Assembly (NCBI RefSeq): GCF_009733865.1 | Contig: NZ_WOFB01000005.1 | Span: 83,965 to 147,964, forward strand | Source of the DNA: Oceanobacillus salinisoli | GTDB taxonomy: Bacteria; Bacillota; Bacilli; Bacillales; Amphibacillaceae | Direction of reading: 5' to 3' | Length of the DNA: 64,000 nt | Part shown: piece by piece, positions 33,613 through 42,135 of the stretch | Layout of the letters: every line of letters begins with the position of its first letter | Position numbering within the stretch: the first letter of the stretch is position 1 | The notes under the pieces: model-generated | What the model was told of the DNA's origin: nothing | Seen by the model: the letters and a program-made list of their open reading frames with translations, nothing else | Database searches by the model: none | Translations under genes and position numbers: made by a program

Positions 33613-34629
33613 TCATTCTTTATTAGGAATAAGATCCTCACTGACAACAGCTTCCATATCAAGGGTGTTTTCAATTAAACCCAATCGTTTATAAGTATCG
33701 GCAGCCTGCTGAAGGGCATCTACTTGAAACGCACCGAGCCCCTTTTCTTCGGTTGCTTCTGAAACACTTGCGGCATTACGCAATTTGATAATTTCAAGAT
33801 TAATCGCTTCATCTTTTCCATCAATCGCATACGTTACAGCAAGTTTGGCAGCTTCTTCTGGATTATCCATCATCCATTGCGTACTATTTCGAAAACCAAG
33901 TAAAAACTTCTCTAAAATTTCCTTTTTCTCTTGAAAGGTTTCCTCTGTGACCACAAAAACATCACTTGGAAAGTTTAAATAATCCTTTACTTCCATCACA
34001 TTCACTTCGCCAAGATCTTTTTGTTTCGCCGTATAGAGCCCTGTATCTGTAGCCGCAGTCGCATCAACCTGCCCTTGAATTAGCGGAGCGAAATTGGAGA
34101 TGCCCGTTTCCACAATCGTTACATCCTCCTCCGTGAGACCTGCTTCATGCAACAAGAGCAGTAAATTCTGACGAGTTCCGCTTGATAAACTGTAAACGCC
34201 AATGGTCTTTCCTTTTAAATCCTCTGGTTGGGTAATGTTATTTTCCTTTAAAGACACAATATTAAAAACGTTTTGTGGATAAATATTATATATCACCCGA
34301 AGCTTTTCCCCTTTATCCAATGCAAAGAACAATGAACCAGAATCGGTATAGGCAATATCCGCTTTATCCGTAAGAATGTTTTTGATCGCGTCTGCCCCAC
34401 CTGCACCAGGAATAAAGGTCAGTTGTATTCCCTGATCACGGAAGAAATTTTTCTCTTCCTCCGCCAGTAAATTGGTTTGTTCAGAAATCGGCTGACTCCA
34501 GCTTGCGACGCGGATGTTCTCCAGCTTCTTATCGGTGGAAGCTTGATCTTGTTCCGTTTCGGCAGTGCACGCAGTTAATAGTACAAGCAATAGGACCATG
34601 AATCCCGTGAAGCCTCTTTTAGCATTCAT
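33613..34629 (-). CDS. NMT1/ThiY-like ABC substrate-binding lipoprotein
   Basis: A 338-residue lipoprotein of the NMT1/SsuA/TauA-like family. The start at 34629 has AAAGGAGAAG upstream and overlaps the permease stop (ATGA). The signal ends LLTACTAE. Family blocks are visible: GIQLTFIPGAGGADAIKNI, ADIAYTDSGSL, DLKGKTIGVYSLSSGTRQNLL and GQVDATAA. Relatives bind sulfonates, nitrate, or the formylaminopyrimidine/hydroxymethylpyrimidine moiety of thiamine (ThiY). The TPP riboswitch upstream favours a thiamine-related ligand. Confidence 0.85.
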   Translation of the reverse strand: MNAKRGFTGFMVLLLVLLTACTAETEQDQASTDKKLENIRVASWSQPISEQTNLLAEEEKNFFRDQGIQLTFIPGAGGADAIKNILTDKADIAYTDSGSLFFALDKGEKLRVIYNIYPQNVFNIVSLKENNITQPEDLKGKTIGVYSLSSGTRQNLLLLLHEAGLTEEDVTIVETGISNFAPLIQGQVDATAATDTGLYTAKQKDLGEVNVMEVKDYLNFPSDVFVVTEETFQEKKEILEKFLLGFRNSTQWMMDNPEEAAKLAVTYAIDGKDEAINLEIIKLRNAASVSEATEEKGLGAFQVDALQQAADTYKRLGLIENTLDMEAVVSEDLIPNKE

Positions 34630-35381
34630 CTTTTCTTCTCCTTTCGATATGCTTTTAATAACCACCATTCCACTACATTTACTAATTGATAAAGAATCAT
34701 CCCTATCACAGTCAGGACAATCAGGACGGCAAACATTAGTGGTGTGTCCATCATTCCTTGGGTAGCAATAATCAGCGCTCCCAGCCCTTCACTGCCTCCG
34801 ATAAATTCTCCGACGACCGCTCCGACAACCGCTAAAATCACGGCTACCCGGAACCCAGCCATGATACTAGGCAAACTCGCCGGCAGTTTCAGACGGAAGA
34901 GTGTTTGCAGGCGGGTTGCATTTAAAATCCGAAATAACTCCAGCTTCTTTGGATCTGTTTGTCTGATAGCTGTAACCGTATTTTCCAGTAACGGAAAAAA
35001 ACAAACCAGGGCCGTAATGACCACTTTCGATGTCATACCAAATCCAAACCATAATATAAACAGCGGGGCCAATGCCAGTTTTGGAACAGCCTGACTCGCG
35101 ATCACATATGGGAGGAGTAGGCGACGTAAAAACGCGATTTCACCCATTAAAATACCTATGAAGAGCCCGAATACACTTCCGAAAAATAGTCCGATACTTA
35201 TTTCCAGCATTGTTCGGTATAGATGCGGAAATAAATAGCCTGTGGAAAGTCCGTCCCATAACACCGCAAGAATAACGGATGGAGCTGGCAAAACAAGCTC
35301 AGACATCCTGCTTGCCAGAAGCTCCCACCCGATAATGATACAAAGGAACAGAAGGATGGAATATATTTTATCGTTTTTCAT
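34626..35381 (-). CDS. ABC transporter permease, ThiX/SsuC-like
   Basis: A 251-residue permease of the nitrate/sulfonate/thiamine-precursor group with six membrane segments. The start at 35381 has GGAGGGAG upstream and overlaps the ATPase stop by four bases. The cytoplasmic coupling loop is in the expected place (RILNATRLQTLFRLKLPASLPSIMAGFRVA near residue 155). It partners the ATPase and the lipoprotein in the same operon. No defects are seen. Confidence 0.87.
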   Translation of the reverse strand: MKNDKIYSILLFLCIIIGWELLASRMSELVLPAPSVILAVLWDGLSTGYLFPHLYRTMLEISIGLFFGSVFGLFIGILMGEIAFLRRLLLPYVIASQAVPKLALAPLFILWFGFGMTSKVVITALVCFFPLLENTVTAIRQTDPKKLELFRILNATRLQTLFRLKLPASLPSIMAGFRVAVILAVVGAVVGEFIGGSEGLGALIIATQGMMDTPLMFAVLIVLTVIGMILYQLVNVVEWWLLKAYRKEKKR

Positions 35382-36124
35382 ACTCTCCCTCCATTCATCT
35401 CGTGACGCACCTGCAAACAAAGCTGATTGAATGAATCACCATATTTTATTTCACCGGTCCGTGGTTTGGGCAGGTTTACCTCTAGATCATAAATCATGTT
35501 TCCTTCCTCCATGACAGCAACACGATCGGATAGGTAAATTGCTTCTGAAATATCGTGGGTAATAAAGAGAACCGTCATCCTATTTTTTTGACAAAGTGTC
35601 AGCAAATCATCCTGCAGCTCTTCCCTTGTCAGGGCATCTAATGCGGCAAACGGCTCATCCAAAAACAGTAACGATGGATTGGTTATCAGTGCACGGGCAA
35701 TGGCTACCCGACTTTGCTGTCCTCCTGAAAGCTCTGTAGGGTAATGGTATTGATAGTCACCAAGTCTCATGCTTGCTAGTAATGCACTGGCCCGTTCACA
35801 GTCCTCTTTTGTCGGCTTTCTTTTCAGCGAAACGGGAAGGAGCACATTGTCCATAACTGACTTCCATTCAAGCAAGGTTGGTGCTTGGAACACATAGCCA
35901 ATCTCAAGTGATGGCTTTACTATTTTCTCGTTTCCTAGGTAAACAGCCCCTTCATCAGGCTGTAATAATCCTGCTGCAATTTTTAATAAAGTGGTTTTGC
36001 CACATCCACTTCTGCCTACAAGACTATGAAACTCCCCTTTGTTTATTTTCCAGGTAATTCCTTGGACGATCTGCTTTTTATCTTCGTACGAATAGGTCAC
36101 CCCATCCAGCATTAAATAACTCAT
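35378..36124 (-). CDS. ABC transporter ATPase, ThiZ/SsuB-like
   Basis: A 248-residue ABC ATPase. Walker A GRSGCGKT is at 37-44, signature LSGGQQSRVAIARAL near 135, Walker B LLFLDEPFAALD near 157, and the switch His in FITHDISEA near 190. AGGAGGT lies 6 bases before the ATG. It is adjacent to the LuxC-like gene (11 bases) and overlaps the permease start. It energises import of the substrate that the acyl-activating and reducing enzymes of the operon presumably use. Confidence 0.9.
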   Translation of the reverse strand: MSYLMLDGVTYSYEDKKQIVQGITWKINKGEFHSLVGRSGCGKTTLLKIAAGLLQPDEGAVYLGNEKIVKPSLEIGYVFQAPTLLEWKSVMDNVLLPVSLKRKPTKEDCERASALLASMRLGDYQYHYPTELSGGQQSRVAIARALITNPSLLFLDEPFAALDALTREELQDDLLTLCQKNRMTVLFITHDISEAIYLSDRVAVMEEGNMIYDLEVNLPKPRTGEIKYGDSFNQLCLQVRHEMNGGRV

Positions 36125-36135
36125 GCTGTTACCTC

Positions 36136-37584
36136 CTAATCTGTGTAAGAAGCGAAACTTTCCGCATAATCCTCGGCACTATGTTCGATATCAACCATAT
36201 GAACTAGATCAGACAGGTTGAAACGCCCGTCATGATGCCAGCCTGCCTCCGGGGAATTCATCGAACCCAGCGCAGTTATCCTTGTCACCCCAGCATTCGC
36301 CAATACGTTCGCAATGGCAAAAAGTTCACTTGGAGCCGCTGCAATGCCAACCGTTTGCAAATACGAACGATAAGGCTCTATAAACGGGACCACATCTTCC
36401 AAATCATTTATTTCCATTACTTTAATGGTCCGATTTAAGCTAGTCGGTGCGAGTTCCCCTTCGTTTCCAGAAAAAACGACCGTCCAGGCCCCATTTGTTT
36501 CACCTAACACTTCTTTGTTATGATTGGTCAACATGCTAAGCTCTTCTTTTTGTCTCCACTCGGCCAAGCTCGCTCCTTCTTCCATGGAAAGGGACCTGCG
36601 CGGATACCTTTTTTCAAAAGCCTCCAATTCATGGGCTAACAATTGGGCAAATTCTCTTGGCGAAACATTTCCGCCTTTTTGTACGTAAAACACATGCGGG
36701 GAATAACAACCCTGCTGATCATAGCGAATGACGTCATTCGCAGCCTGATGAACGGTCTTTATGGCTTTCCGAGAGTCAAGACTCATGCTTGAGACAATGC
36801 CAAAGCTGATTTTATGCCCAAATGGAAGAAAACGGGTAGTTATCGGAACACGACTTTTGATTGATTCCAGCGATTCATTTCCACCATAGGCAAGCACAAC
36901 ATCGGCTTGTTTAAACAGGTGCCGCTCCCTCTCTTCATCGCCGCCCTTCCACCAAACTACCGCCAGGCAATCAGCAAGCTTCGGTTCGACGTCGACCAGC
37001 ATTTGGGCAAACCAACCTGCAAATAGTGGTTCGGCACTGGGAACTTTCCCGATACTACCTGATTTCACCATCAGACTGGAAATCAAGCTCCATAATGGAA
37101 GCGCTGGGACATTCCCGGACCATATTTGAACCGTTACATCAGGACCAACTGCTTTGGAAAAGCCTCGTTTTGTTCGGGGCTGAAAATCGTCAAGAATCAG
37201 CGGATTTCCGAAGTCTTCCACAAGGAACCGCTGCAAATGATGTTTGCGAAATATCTTTAAAAAAGTAGTTAACCCTGTTCGAATCACTTCTTCATCATAC
37301 CCTGTAATGATGGGTAACAGCCGTTCTGCTTTTTGGCGATAATAATTAGTCCTATCCAGCAGCTGTTCGATGACTGCATCGATAACTTGGACAATTTCGG
37401 AAATGGTCATTGATTTTAAGACATCAGAGCTTGCCTTCCTTACATTTTCCAAAACCAGATTAGTCTGTTCTTGTGTTAGTAATGGAAGCTCAACTTCCAG
37501 GTTTTCCTGTTTTCCTGCAAATGTGACGGTTTTATATGCCAATTCCTCCCCGATATTTGGGAGATACCCTGCCTTTTCCTTCAT
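36136..37584 (-). CDS. LuxC-like acyl-CoA/acyl-protein reductase
   Basis: A 482-residue aldehyde-dehydrogenase-superfamily reductase (PF05893, LuxC). It reduces an acyl thioester to an aldehyde with NADPH. The catalytic Cys293 sits in YDQQGCYSPH, matching the DQQxC(F/Y)SP motif of LuxC. TVQIWSGNVPALPLWSLI near 152 and FGHKISFGIV near 256 are family blocks. The ATG overlaps the LuxE stop (ATGA), so the pair is co-translated, as the Lux reductase complex requires. There are no luxAB genes, so light emission is not the role. The substrate is unknown; TPP control points to a thiamine-derived carboxylate. Confidence 0.87.
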   Translation of the reverse strand: MKEKAGYLPNIGEELAYKTVTFAGKQENLEVELPLLTQEQTNLVLENVRKASSDVLKSMTISEIVQVIDAVIEQLLDRTNYYRQKAERLLPIITGYDEEVIRTGLTTFLKIFRKHHLQRFLVEDFGNPLILDDFQPRTKRGFSKAVGPDVTVQIWSGNVPALPLWSLISSLMVKSGSIGKVPSAEPLFAGWFAQMLVDVEPKLADCLAVVWWKGGDEERERHLFKQADVVLAYGGNESLESIKSRVPITTRFLPFGHKISFGIVSSMSLDSRKAIKTVHQAANDVIRYDQQGCYSPHVFYVQKGGNVSPREFAQLLAHELEAFEKRYPRRSLSMEEGASLAEWRQKEELSMLTNHNKEVLGETNGAWTVVFSGNEGELAPTSLNRTIKVMEINDLEDVVPFIEPYRSYLQTVGIAAAPSELFAIANVLANAGVTRITALGSMNSPEAGWHHDGRFNLSDLVHMVDIEHSAEDYAESFASYTD

Positions 37585-38663
37585 CGTGAAGACCCCTTTG
37601 CAGCTTGAAGGAATTCATCAACAGCGATGGAGCAACCTTTTGCTTCCGCCCCTTGAACCCTTCCTAATAACAGAAATCCTTCTGCTTTTTCCTTGCCTAC
37701 ATCCTCCGTTAAAATCGTTGTCACCGAGTTGAAATTGGCCAAATCACAGTGAACAAGAACACCGCGTTCCCCTTTCACTACCTCTTCTCCGGTCAGTGGA
37801 TTAATCACCCTTGTCCGAATCCAGTGTGGACCGGATTTAACCGAAGGAACAATGTCATTGCCGGAATCATAAAATTGGGTACTAAGCTCCGTCATTCCAT
37901 ACATATTAATACAGTTTGCTGGATCGACACCCAATAACTCATACAGCTTTGAATAAAAGGTTTCCAAATCTAATTCCTTGGATTTATTTTTAAATCCCCC
38001 AGTATCCAAAATCCTGCTTCCTTTTGGTAATTGAAAAGAGATTCCTCGCGTTTGCATTGCTTCGAACAGATGGACAAAGCTAAAGGATGCACCTAAAAGT
38101 GCCAACGGTTCGCCACTCTTTTCAGCATGTTCTAATTCCTTCAATAATGGTTCGACCAGCAATCCATCATTACTGACAAAGTACTGACTGTCCTTTGACC
38201 CAAATTCTTTGAAAGCCAATGCAAGATAATGAGATAAGGAAGAATTCGGCATTTCTTCTTCTGTTGGATATAAAATTCCCATTTTCATCCTGTCTTTTCC
38301 ATTCATAAAACGCTCTTTAAAATTTACGTACATGGATCGATCATAGACTGTTAAAGTGGGATGATAATGCTTGCCTCTTATCCCTTTAGTTGTACCACTT
38401 GTCATAAATACATCTTCAGCCGTTTCCGGATCACTCGAACTAAGGGTGAGTTCTTTAAACCCATTAATCGGTACTGCCGGTATATCCTTCCACGTTTTCA
38501 CCATTCTTGGGGTTTTCCCTTTTTGGCGACAAAACATTTGGAATGGAAGGTTATGCTTGTATTGATAACGGAACAAACGCAGTGCTTGCTCGTTAAATGC
38601 TTCATCTGAGGTATCTCCATGGTCTATAAACTGAAGGACGCTGTTTACTATTTCTTGTGTCAA
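37581..38663 (-). CDS. LuxE-like acyl-adenylating protein
   Basis: A 360-residue LuxE-family (PF04443) acyl-protein synthetase that activates a carboxylic acid with ATP and holds it as a thioester for LuxC. SGTTKG (phosphate loop, near residue 89), NMYGMTELSTQFYD near 248 and TEDVG / GFLLLGR near 318-332 are adenylate-forming motifs. Cys344 in AKGCSIA is positioned like the C-terminal acyl-accepting cysteine of LuxE. It starts at TTG after GAGG and is the first gene after a TPP riboswitch and its terminator. Confidence 0.85.
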   Translation of the reverse strand: MTQEIVNSVLQFIDHGDTSDEAFNEQALRLFRYQYKHNLPFQMFCRQKGKTPRMVKTWKDIPAVPINGFKELTLSSSDPETAEDVFMTSGTTKGIRGKHYHPTLTVYDRSMYVNFKERFMNGKDRMKMGILYPTEEEMPNSSLSHYLALAFKEFGSKDSQYFVSNDGLLVEPLLKELEHAEKSGEPLALLGASFSFVHLFEAMQTRGISFQLPKGSRILDTGGFKNKSKELDLETFYSKLYELLGVDPANCINMYGMTELSTQFYDSGNDIVPSVKSGPHWIRTRVINPLTGEEVVKGERGVLVHCDLANFNSVTTILTEDVGKEKAEGFLLLGRVQGAEAKGCSIAVDEFLQAAKGSSR

Positions 38664-38704
38664 TTTTCCTCATATCCTCTCATGTAAATCTGAATTTGGA
38701 ACAA

Positions 38705-38738
38705 TAAAAAAGAGCACATGCTAACGCAAAGTGCTCTT
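38705..38738 (-). terminator. TPP-controlled terminator
   Basis: On the minus strand AAGAGCAC pairs with GTGCTCTT, followed by TTTTTATTG. It lies between the TPP aptamer and the LuxE-like gene, in the position of an expression platform. Confidence 0.85.
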
Positions 38739-38752
38739 AGGATCACTAATCA

Positions 38753-38840
38753 CATTCCCTACGCTGGCATTATCCAACAGGTTCTACGGTCAGCAACGGA
38801 ATAGTTGCAATCTCAGCCGGTTTCCACCAGCCCCCGAATA
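38753..38840 (-). promoter_or_regulatory. TPP riboswitch (THI-box)
   Basis: Minus strand: GGGGGCTGG, CCGGCTGAGATTGC, AGAACCTGTTGGATAATGCC and AGCGTAGGGAATG, the full set of conserved THI-box blocks, including the CUGAGA and the CCUGx(U)GGAUAAUGCCAGCGUAGGGA segments. The ligand is thiamine pyrophosphate; with a downstream terminator it should switch the operon off when TPP is high. Confidence 0.96.
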
Positions 38841-38857
38841 AATTTAATTTTATACGT

Positions 38858-38886
38858 AGTTTACATAAAATATAGTGAAAAAACAA
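38858..38886 (-). promoter_or_regulatory. Promoter of the TPP-regulated operon
   Basis: Minus strand: TTGTTT (38886-38881), a 17-base spacer and TAAACT (38863-38858), about 15 bases ahead of the aptamer. Confidence 0.6.
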
Positions 38887-38907
38887 GAGATAGGTTTCTA
38901 AGCTGTT

Positions 38908-38926
38908 GGGGTCAGTCCCTTTTTTA
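38908..38926. repeat. Half of a GGGTCAGTCCC element
   Basis: GGGGTCAGTCCCTTTTTT matches one arm of the 30945 element; the other arm and the GCGCAGT core are absent. Confidence 0.5.
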
Positions 38927-38953
38927 GCATAAAGCCCGTTTGCGGTAAAGTTT

Positions 38954-38973
38954 GTTACCACGACATTGGTAAC
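38954..38973 (-). terminator. Inverted repeat at the end of the Tad locus
   Basis: GTTACCA and TGGTAAC form a perfect 7-base stem with a 6-base loop just past the stop of the last Tad gene. The T-run is weak, so terminator function is uncertain. Confidence 0.4.
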
Positions 38974-38975
38974 AT

Positions 38976-39617
38976 CTAGTATAACCTGCTTAAATATTCC
39001 AATGTTGGCCCGAAACCTTCCCCTTCTATTTTTTCTGTTATTTCAGGAATGTATTTTTGATCTGAGATACTGTTATAATCCACGGATGATTCCACTTCAA
39101 GCCGCCAATCTTCATCAGACAGTATTACTTGCGTATCTGCGGCATTCCCATGGTTTTCCTCGATAATAGAAGTTACTGTCGAATAGATTCTGTTATTTAA
39201 ACCCACACTTATGAAATGTTCTTTTATTGTATTCTCTAATAAAGGATGTGCATCTATTTCTTCAGGCAAAACATGATTTAATGCCTTAATATATGCTTGG
39301 TCTTCTGATAATCCGGTATCCTCATATGAATCTTTTTGATCTTCTATCACATCTCCCATTGATTTCATATTATGGTGCGCTCTTGTGAGATCGGATAGTG
39401 GATTAGCATCAAATTTTTCTATCGCTGTTTTTGTTTCACTTACAATAACGGACGTACCAGCTATTGCAGCTTGTTCTGTAGCATTGGAAGACTGGGCACC
39501 TGTAATATATACTTTAGAGATATTGATGACAATCAAAAAAATAATAGAAACGATACCTAACAACCAAATCAAGTAGATTGCTGCATTCCCTCTCTCATCA
39601 TCCAATGACTTTCTCAT
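38976..39617 (-). CDS. TadG-like pilus assembly protein
   Basis: A 213-residue membrane-anchored protein, last gene of the Flp/Tad locus. The N-terminus has DERGNAAIYLIWLLGIVSIIFLIVIN, a pilin-like hydrophobic segment preceded by a charged/Gly motif as in TadE/TadG proteins. The rest is an extracytoplasmic domain of about 170 residues without a VWA motif. The start overlaps the TadE stop by four bases. It likely acts as a minor pseudopilin at pilus initiation. Confidence 0.75.
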   Translation of the reverse strand: MRKSLDDERGNAAIYLIWLLGIVSIIFLIVINISKVYITGAQSSNATEQAAIAGTSVIVSETKTAIEKFDANPLSDLTRAHHNMKSMGDVIEDQKDSYEDTGLSEDQAYIKALNHVLPEEIDAHPLLENTIKEHFISVGLNNRIYSTVTSIIEENHGNAADTQVILSDEDWRLEVESSVDYNSISDQKYIPEITEKIEGEGFGPTLEYLSRLY

Positions 39618-40000
39618 TCTACCAGCACCTGACTCACTACTTTTTCATCCAAAGTAATAGAAGTACTGGGTTTCCATTGATCAGGAACAAAAATTAGAGA
39701 ATGGCTTACTTGTACATTGAGTTCAAATTTACCATTACTATCCAGCAGCGTCACATTCATACCCTGGTAATCGATAACCGATGAACTTCCGATTGCATCG
39801 GTAATGGTATCCTTTGCTTCATTAATATCCGTCGTCGCTGCATAAGTTTTCGCCCCTGCATTGGAAGCCATTTTAACTGTATGAACGGCATATCCCGATG
39901 CAACTACCTGCCATAATAAAAGGAAGAACATGAAAAAGAATGGCAAAATACCTAAAAACTCAATGCTTATTGCACCTTTTTCATTTTTAAACTTTTTCAT
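39614..40000 (-). CDS. TadE-like minor pseudopilin
   Basis: A 128-residue TadE-family (PF07811) protein. The start at 40000 has GGGAGGGTGG upstream and overlaps the preceding gene. The class III-like leader NEKGAISIEFLGILPFFFMF near residue 5 carries the Gly and Glu of prepilin processing sites, as in the Flp pilin at 47495 (NEKGAQSLEW). The C-terminal 95 residues are a periplasm-like, wall-side domain. Confidence 0.82.
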   Translation of the reverse strand: MKKFKNEKGAISIEFLGILPFFFMFFLLLWQVVASGYAVHTVKMASNAGAKTYAATTDINEAKDTITDAIGSSSVIDYQGMNVTLLDSNGKFELNVQVSHSLIFVPDQWKPSTSITLDEKVVSQVLVE

Positions 40001-40431
40001 TTGCCACCCTCCCTTTTTATGGATTGATTTATTTTGTATTGGATATACCATATATGGAAGAAAAATAGTAAATATTTGTTCATTTTCATTTCATCATCGT
40101 GCTTTTCCAATAATTCTTTTATACGAAAAATAGAATAATAAAGTAATCCAAGGAAAAAATAAGCAAAGATCAGGTCAATGGAATCAAGTATATATAACCC
40201 ATAAATGGATAATATGAATTCACCAATTAGACTGAGAATAACGGAAAGACTTAAATAGATAGTTGCGACCATCCACCATTTAAATGGGATATAATTATTT
40301 TTATTGATTAATTGAAACGATGACTTTGCAGATAAAAACCAATATCCAATATAAATACCGACTGTAATGATGGATAGCAATATGACTAACCATACGTTTT
40401 TCTTTTTCAATGTTTGTATGTTATCTGTCAT
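39997..40431 (-). CDS. DUF4234-like membrane protein
   Basis: A 144-residue membrane protein resembling the DUF4234 family (VWLVILLSIITVGIYIGYWFLSAK near residue 13). Three or four hydrophobic segments are followed by a charged tail. It is co-translated with the neighbouring membrane protein and with TadE (four-base overlaps on both sides). A scaffolding or membrane-remodelling role in Tad assembly is possible, but no function is known. Confidence 0.7.
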   Translation of the reverse strand: MTDNIQTLKKKNVWLVILLSIITVGIYIGYWFLSAKSSFQLINKNNYIPFKWWMVATIYLSLSVILSLIGEFILSIYGLYILDSIDLIFAYFFLGLLYYSIFRIKELLEKHDDEMKMNKYLLFFFHIWYIQYKINQSIKREGGK

Positions 40432-41099
40432 CTGGCTTCCGTCCTTTGTTCATTCAATTCAACAGTATAGCGCTGTGTAAGATAAAAAATTAATAAAGGG
40501 AATACGGTAGCATTCACAAGTGCTCTCGTAATACCGTAAACATAGTAGCTATTTTCAAAATTGGCAAAGGCCTGCATGATTAAGCTATATATTAAAATCT
40601 GCGCTGACACGACGATGGCCAAATCTAATAAAATAAATATATTTTCTCTTTTTAAAATGCTGCCTGTTGCAGTCAGCATTTTTTTAATATCCAAATAATG
40701 AACAGCAAATGGAAAAACAAGCATAATTGCACCGCAAATAGCGGTTGGTATAAATGCCAGAGACATCCCAATCAAACCAATGAGAAATAGGGGAACGCTA
40801 ATAAACAGCACCATTCCAAAATGTTTTAGAAATTCTTTGATTAACTCCCATATAGTAGGATCTTCTTCATCTTCTAAATCACTTTCCGCTAATTTACGAT
40901 ACATCGGAATAAGACAAATAAAATTGATGATGATGAAAAACAACATATATAAATTGGGATATTGATCTGCTTCCATAAAGTCATACAGATATATGGTTGC
41001 AAAATACAGAAACAAGGTTAAGGGAATGACGATAATTACACTAATCATCATGATTTTTATCAGATATCTGTTATAAATTTCAAAACTTGTTTTAATCAT
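40428..41099 (-). CDS. Hypothetical membrane protein in the Tad locus
   Basis: A 223-residue protein with about six hydrophobic segments and a basic C-terminus. It overlaps the upstream gene by 8 bases and the downstream one by four, so it is part of the operon. No family could be recognised. The composition (Ile/Leu/Phe-rich with an acidic loop DLEDEEDPTIWEL near residue 75) recalls small YIP1- or DUF-type Bacillus membrane proteins. Confidence 0.7.
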   Translation of the reverse strand: MIKTSFEIYNRYLIKIMMISVIIVIPLTLFLYFATIYLYDFMEADQYPNLYMLFFIIINFICLIPMYRKLAESDLEDEEDPTIWELIKEFLKHFGMVLFISVPLFLIGLIGMSLAFIPTAICGAIMLVFPFAVHYLDIKKMLTATGSILKRENIFILLDLAIVVSAQILIYSLIMQAFANFENSYYVYGITRALVNATVFPLLIFYLTQRYTVELNEQRTEAR

Positions 41100-41469
41100 C
41101 GTGTTCTCGTCCCATTCTTTTATTTATTTGTATAAACAAAAATGCAGTTATCAATGAAAAGACGGTACTTGAAAGTAAATTTTCATTCACCGTATTTGGT
41201 TCAAATAATACCGGAATCCTGAGGACGATCATTGAAAACATTAAATTGATAACTGACAGCACAACAGCAGCGAAAAATGCAGCAGTATATGGAGCTTGTT
41301 TATTCCATAACGGAGCAAGGATACCAACACTTCCATAAGATACAAAGAAAGTGGAAAGAACGACCCACTCAACCGGCAGGAGATTGAAAACACCAATGAT
41401 AAAATTGTAGAAAATAATAAAAACCAAACTAACACCTATAGCTTGAATTAACCCTCTAAAATGAAACAT
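41092..41469 (-). CDS. Hypothetical four-helix membrane protein
   Basis: A 125-residue protein with four hydrophobic segments. The ATG at 41469 has GGAGGG 5 bases upstream. The same 5' boundary sequence (AGTGGAGG plus TATAT) recurs at 54625, where the gene itself is missing, so this gene sits at a duplication or rearrangement breakpoint. Function unknown. Confidence 0.7.
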   Translation of the reverse strand: MFHFRGLIQAIGVSLVFIIFYNFIIGVFNLLPVEWVVLSTFFVSYGSVGILAPLWNKQAPYTAAFFAAVVLSVINLMFSMIVLRIPVLFEPNTVNENLLSSTVFSLITAFLFIQINKRMGREHDD

Positions 41470-41490
41470 ATATCCCTCCACTAAAACCGA

Positions 41491-42084
41491 TTACTTTTGA
41501 TTCATATTTTCATTCCTGATTTCATCTACTTCGGACGGTTTAATTAACATGATTGGAGCAAGGAAAAAAAACAATAGATCTAAGCAAAATCCTAGTATAG
41601 CAATACCTAATGCATCTGGATTTGAAGTAGATAATGATCCCGCGTACGCAGCTCCTCCAAAACTAAAAACTAATATCAAATAAATAGAATAAATCTTCCC
41701 TAATCTTGATTTTCTAGGCTTTTGAACACCAAAAGCTATTTATCTCGAAAAGAAATAAGGTAAAACTATCATAATGATTAACATCACAACACCGATCCAA
41801 AATGTCATTGTCAAAAAATACATACGCAACAAAGGTATCGTAAAATAAATTGCAAGCACATTTATCATGACATAGGATAACAACGAAAAATACCTCTTAC
41901 TTTGGTGTTTCGTTGTTTTCCAGAAATAATAAAATAATGCACCTGCGATTAAAGCTAATAAAGCATTAAATAGGAAGAGTGGGAGGCTAATTGTGGGAAC
42001 CACACTTGCTAAAAAGCCCATACCCAGCAACAATAGAGTTATTCTAATTATTTGACTCTCTTTAAACGAAACTTCTTTACTCAT
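41491..42084 (-). pseudogene. Duplicated membrane protein gene broken by one stop codon
   Basis: Two open segments in the same frame (42084-41743 and 41739-41491) are separated by a single TAA. The intact paralogue at 42136-42711 reads PYIFSREIAFG where this copy reads PYFFSR-stop-IAFG. Both halves remain about as long as, and clearly similar to, the intact gene (ILVFSFGGAAYAGSLS against VVLIIGFGTVAYIGSLS). So the only visible lesion is one nonsense codon at position 115, suggesting recent loss. Confidence 0.85.
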
Positions 42085-42135
42085 ATAAGCACCTGACCTT
42101 TAACCATTTCATTTTTTCCTAAACCACAACAAACA

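Noticed and set aside
36136..38663. Bioluminescence operon
   Set aside because: LuxC and LuxE-like genes are present, but there is no luxA, luxB or luxD, and control is by TPP.
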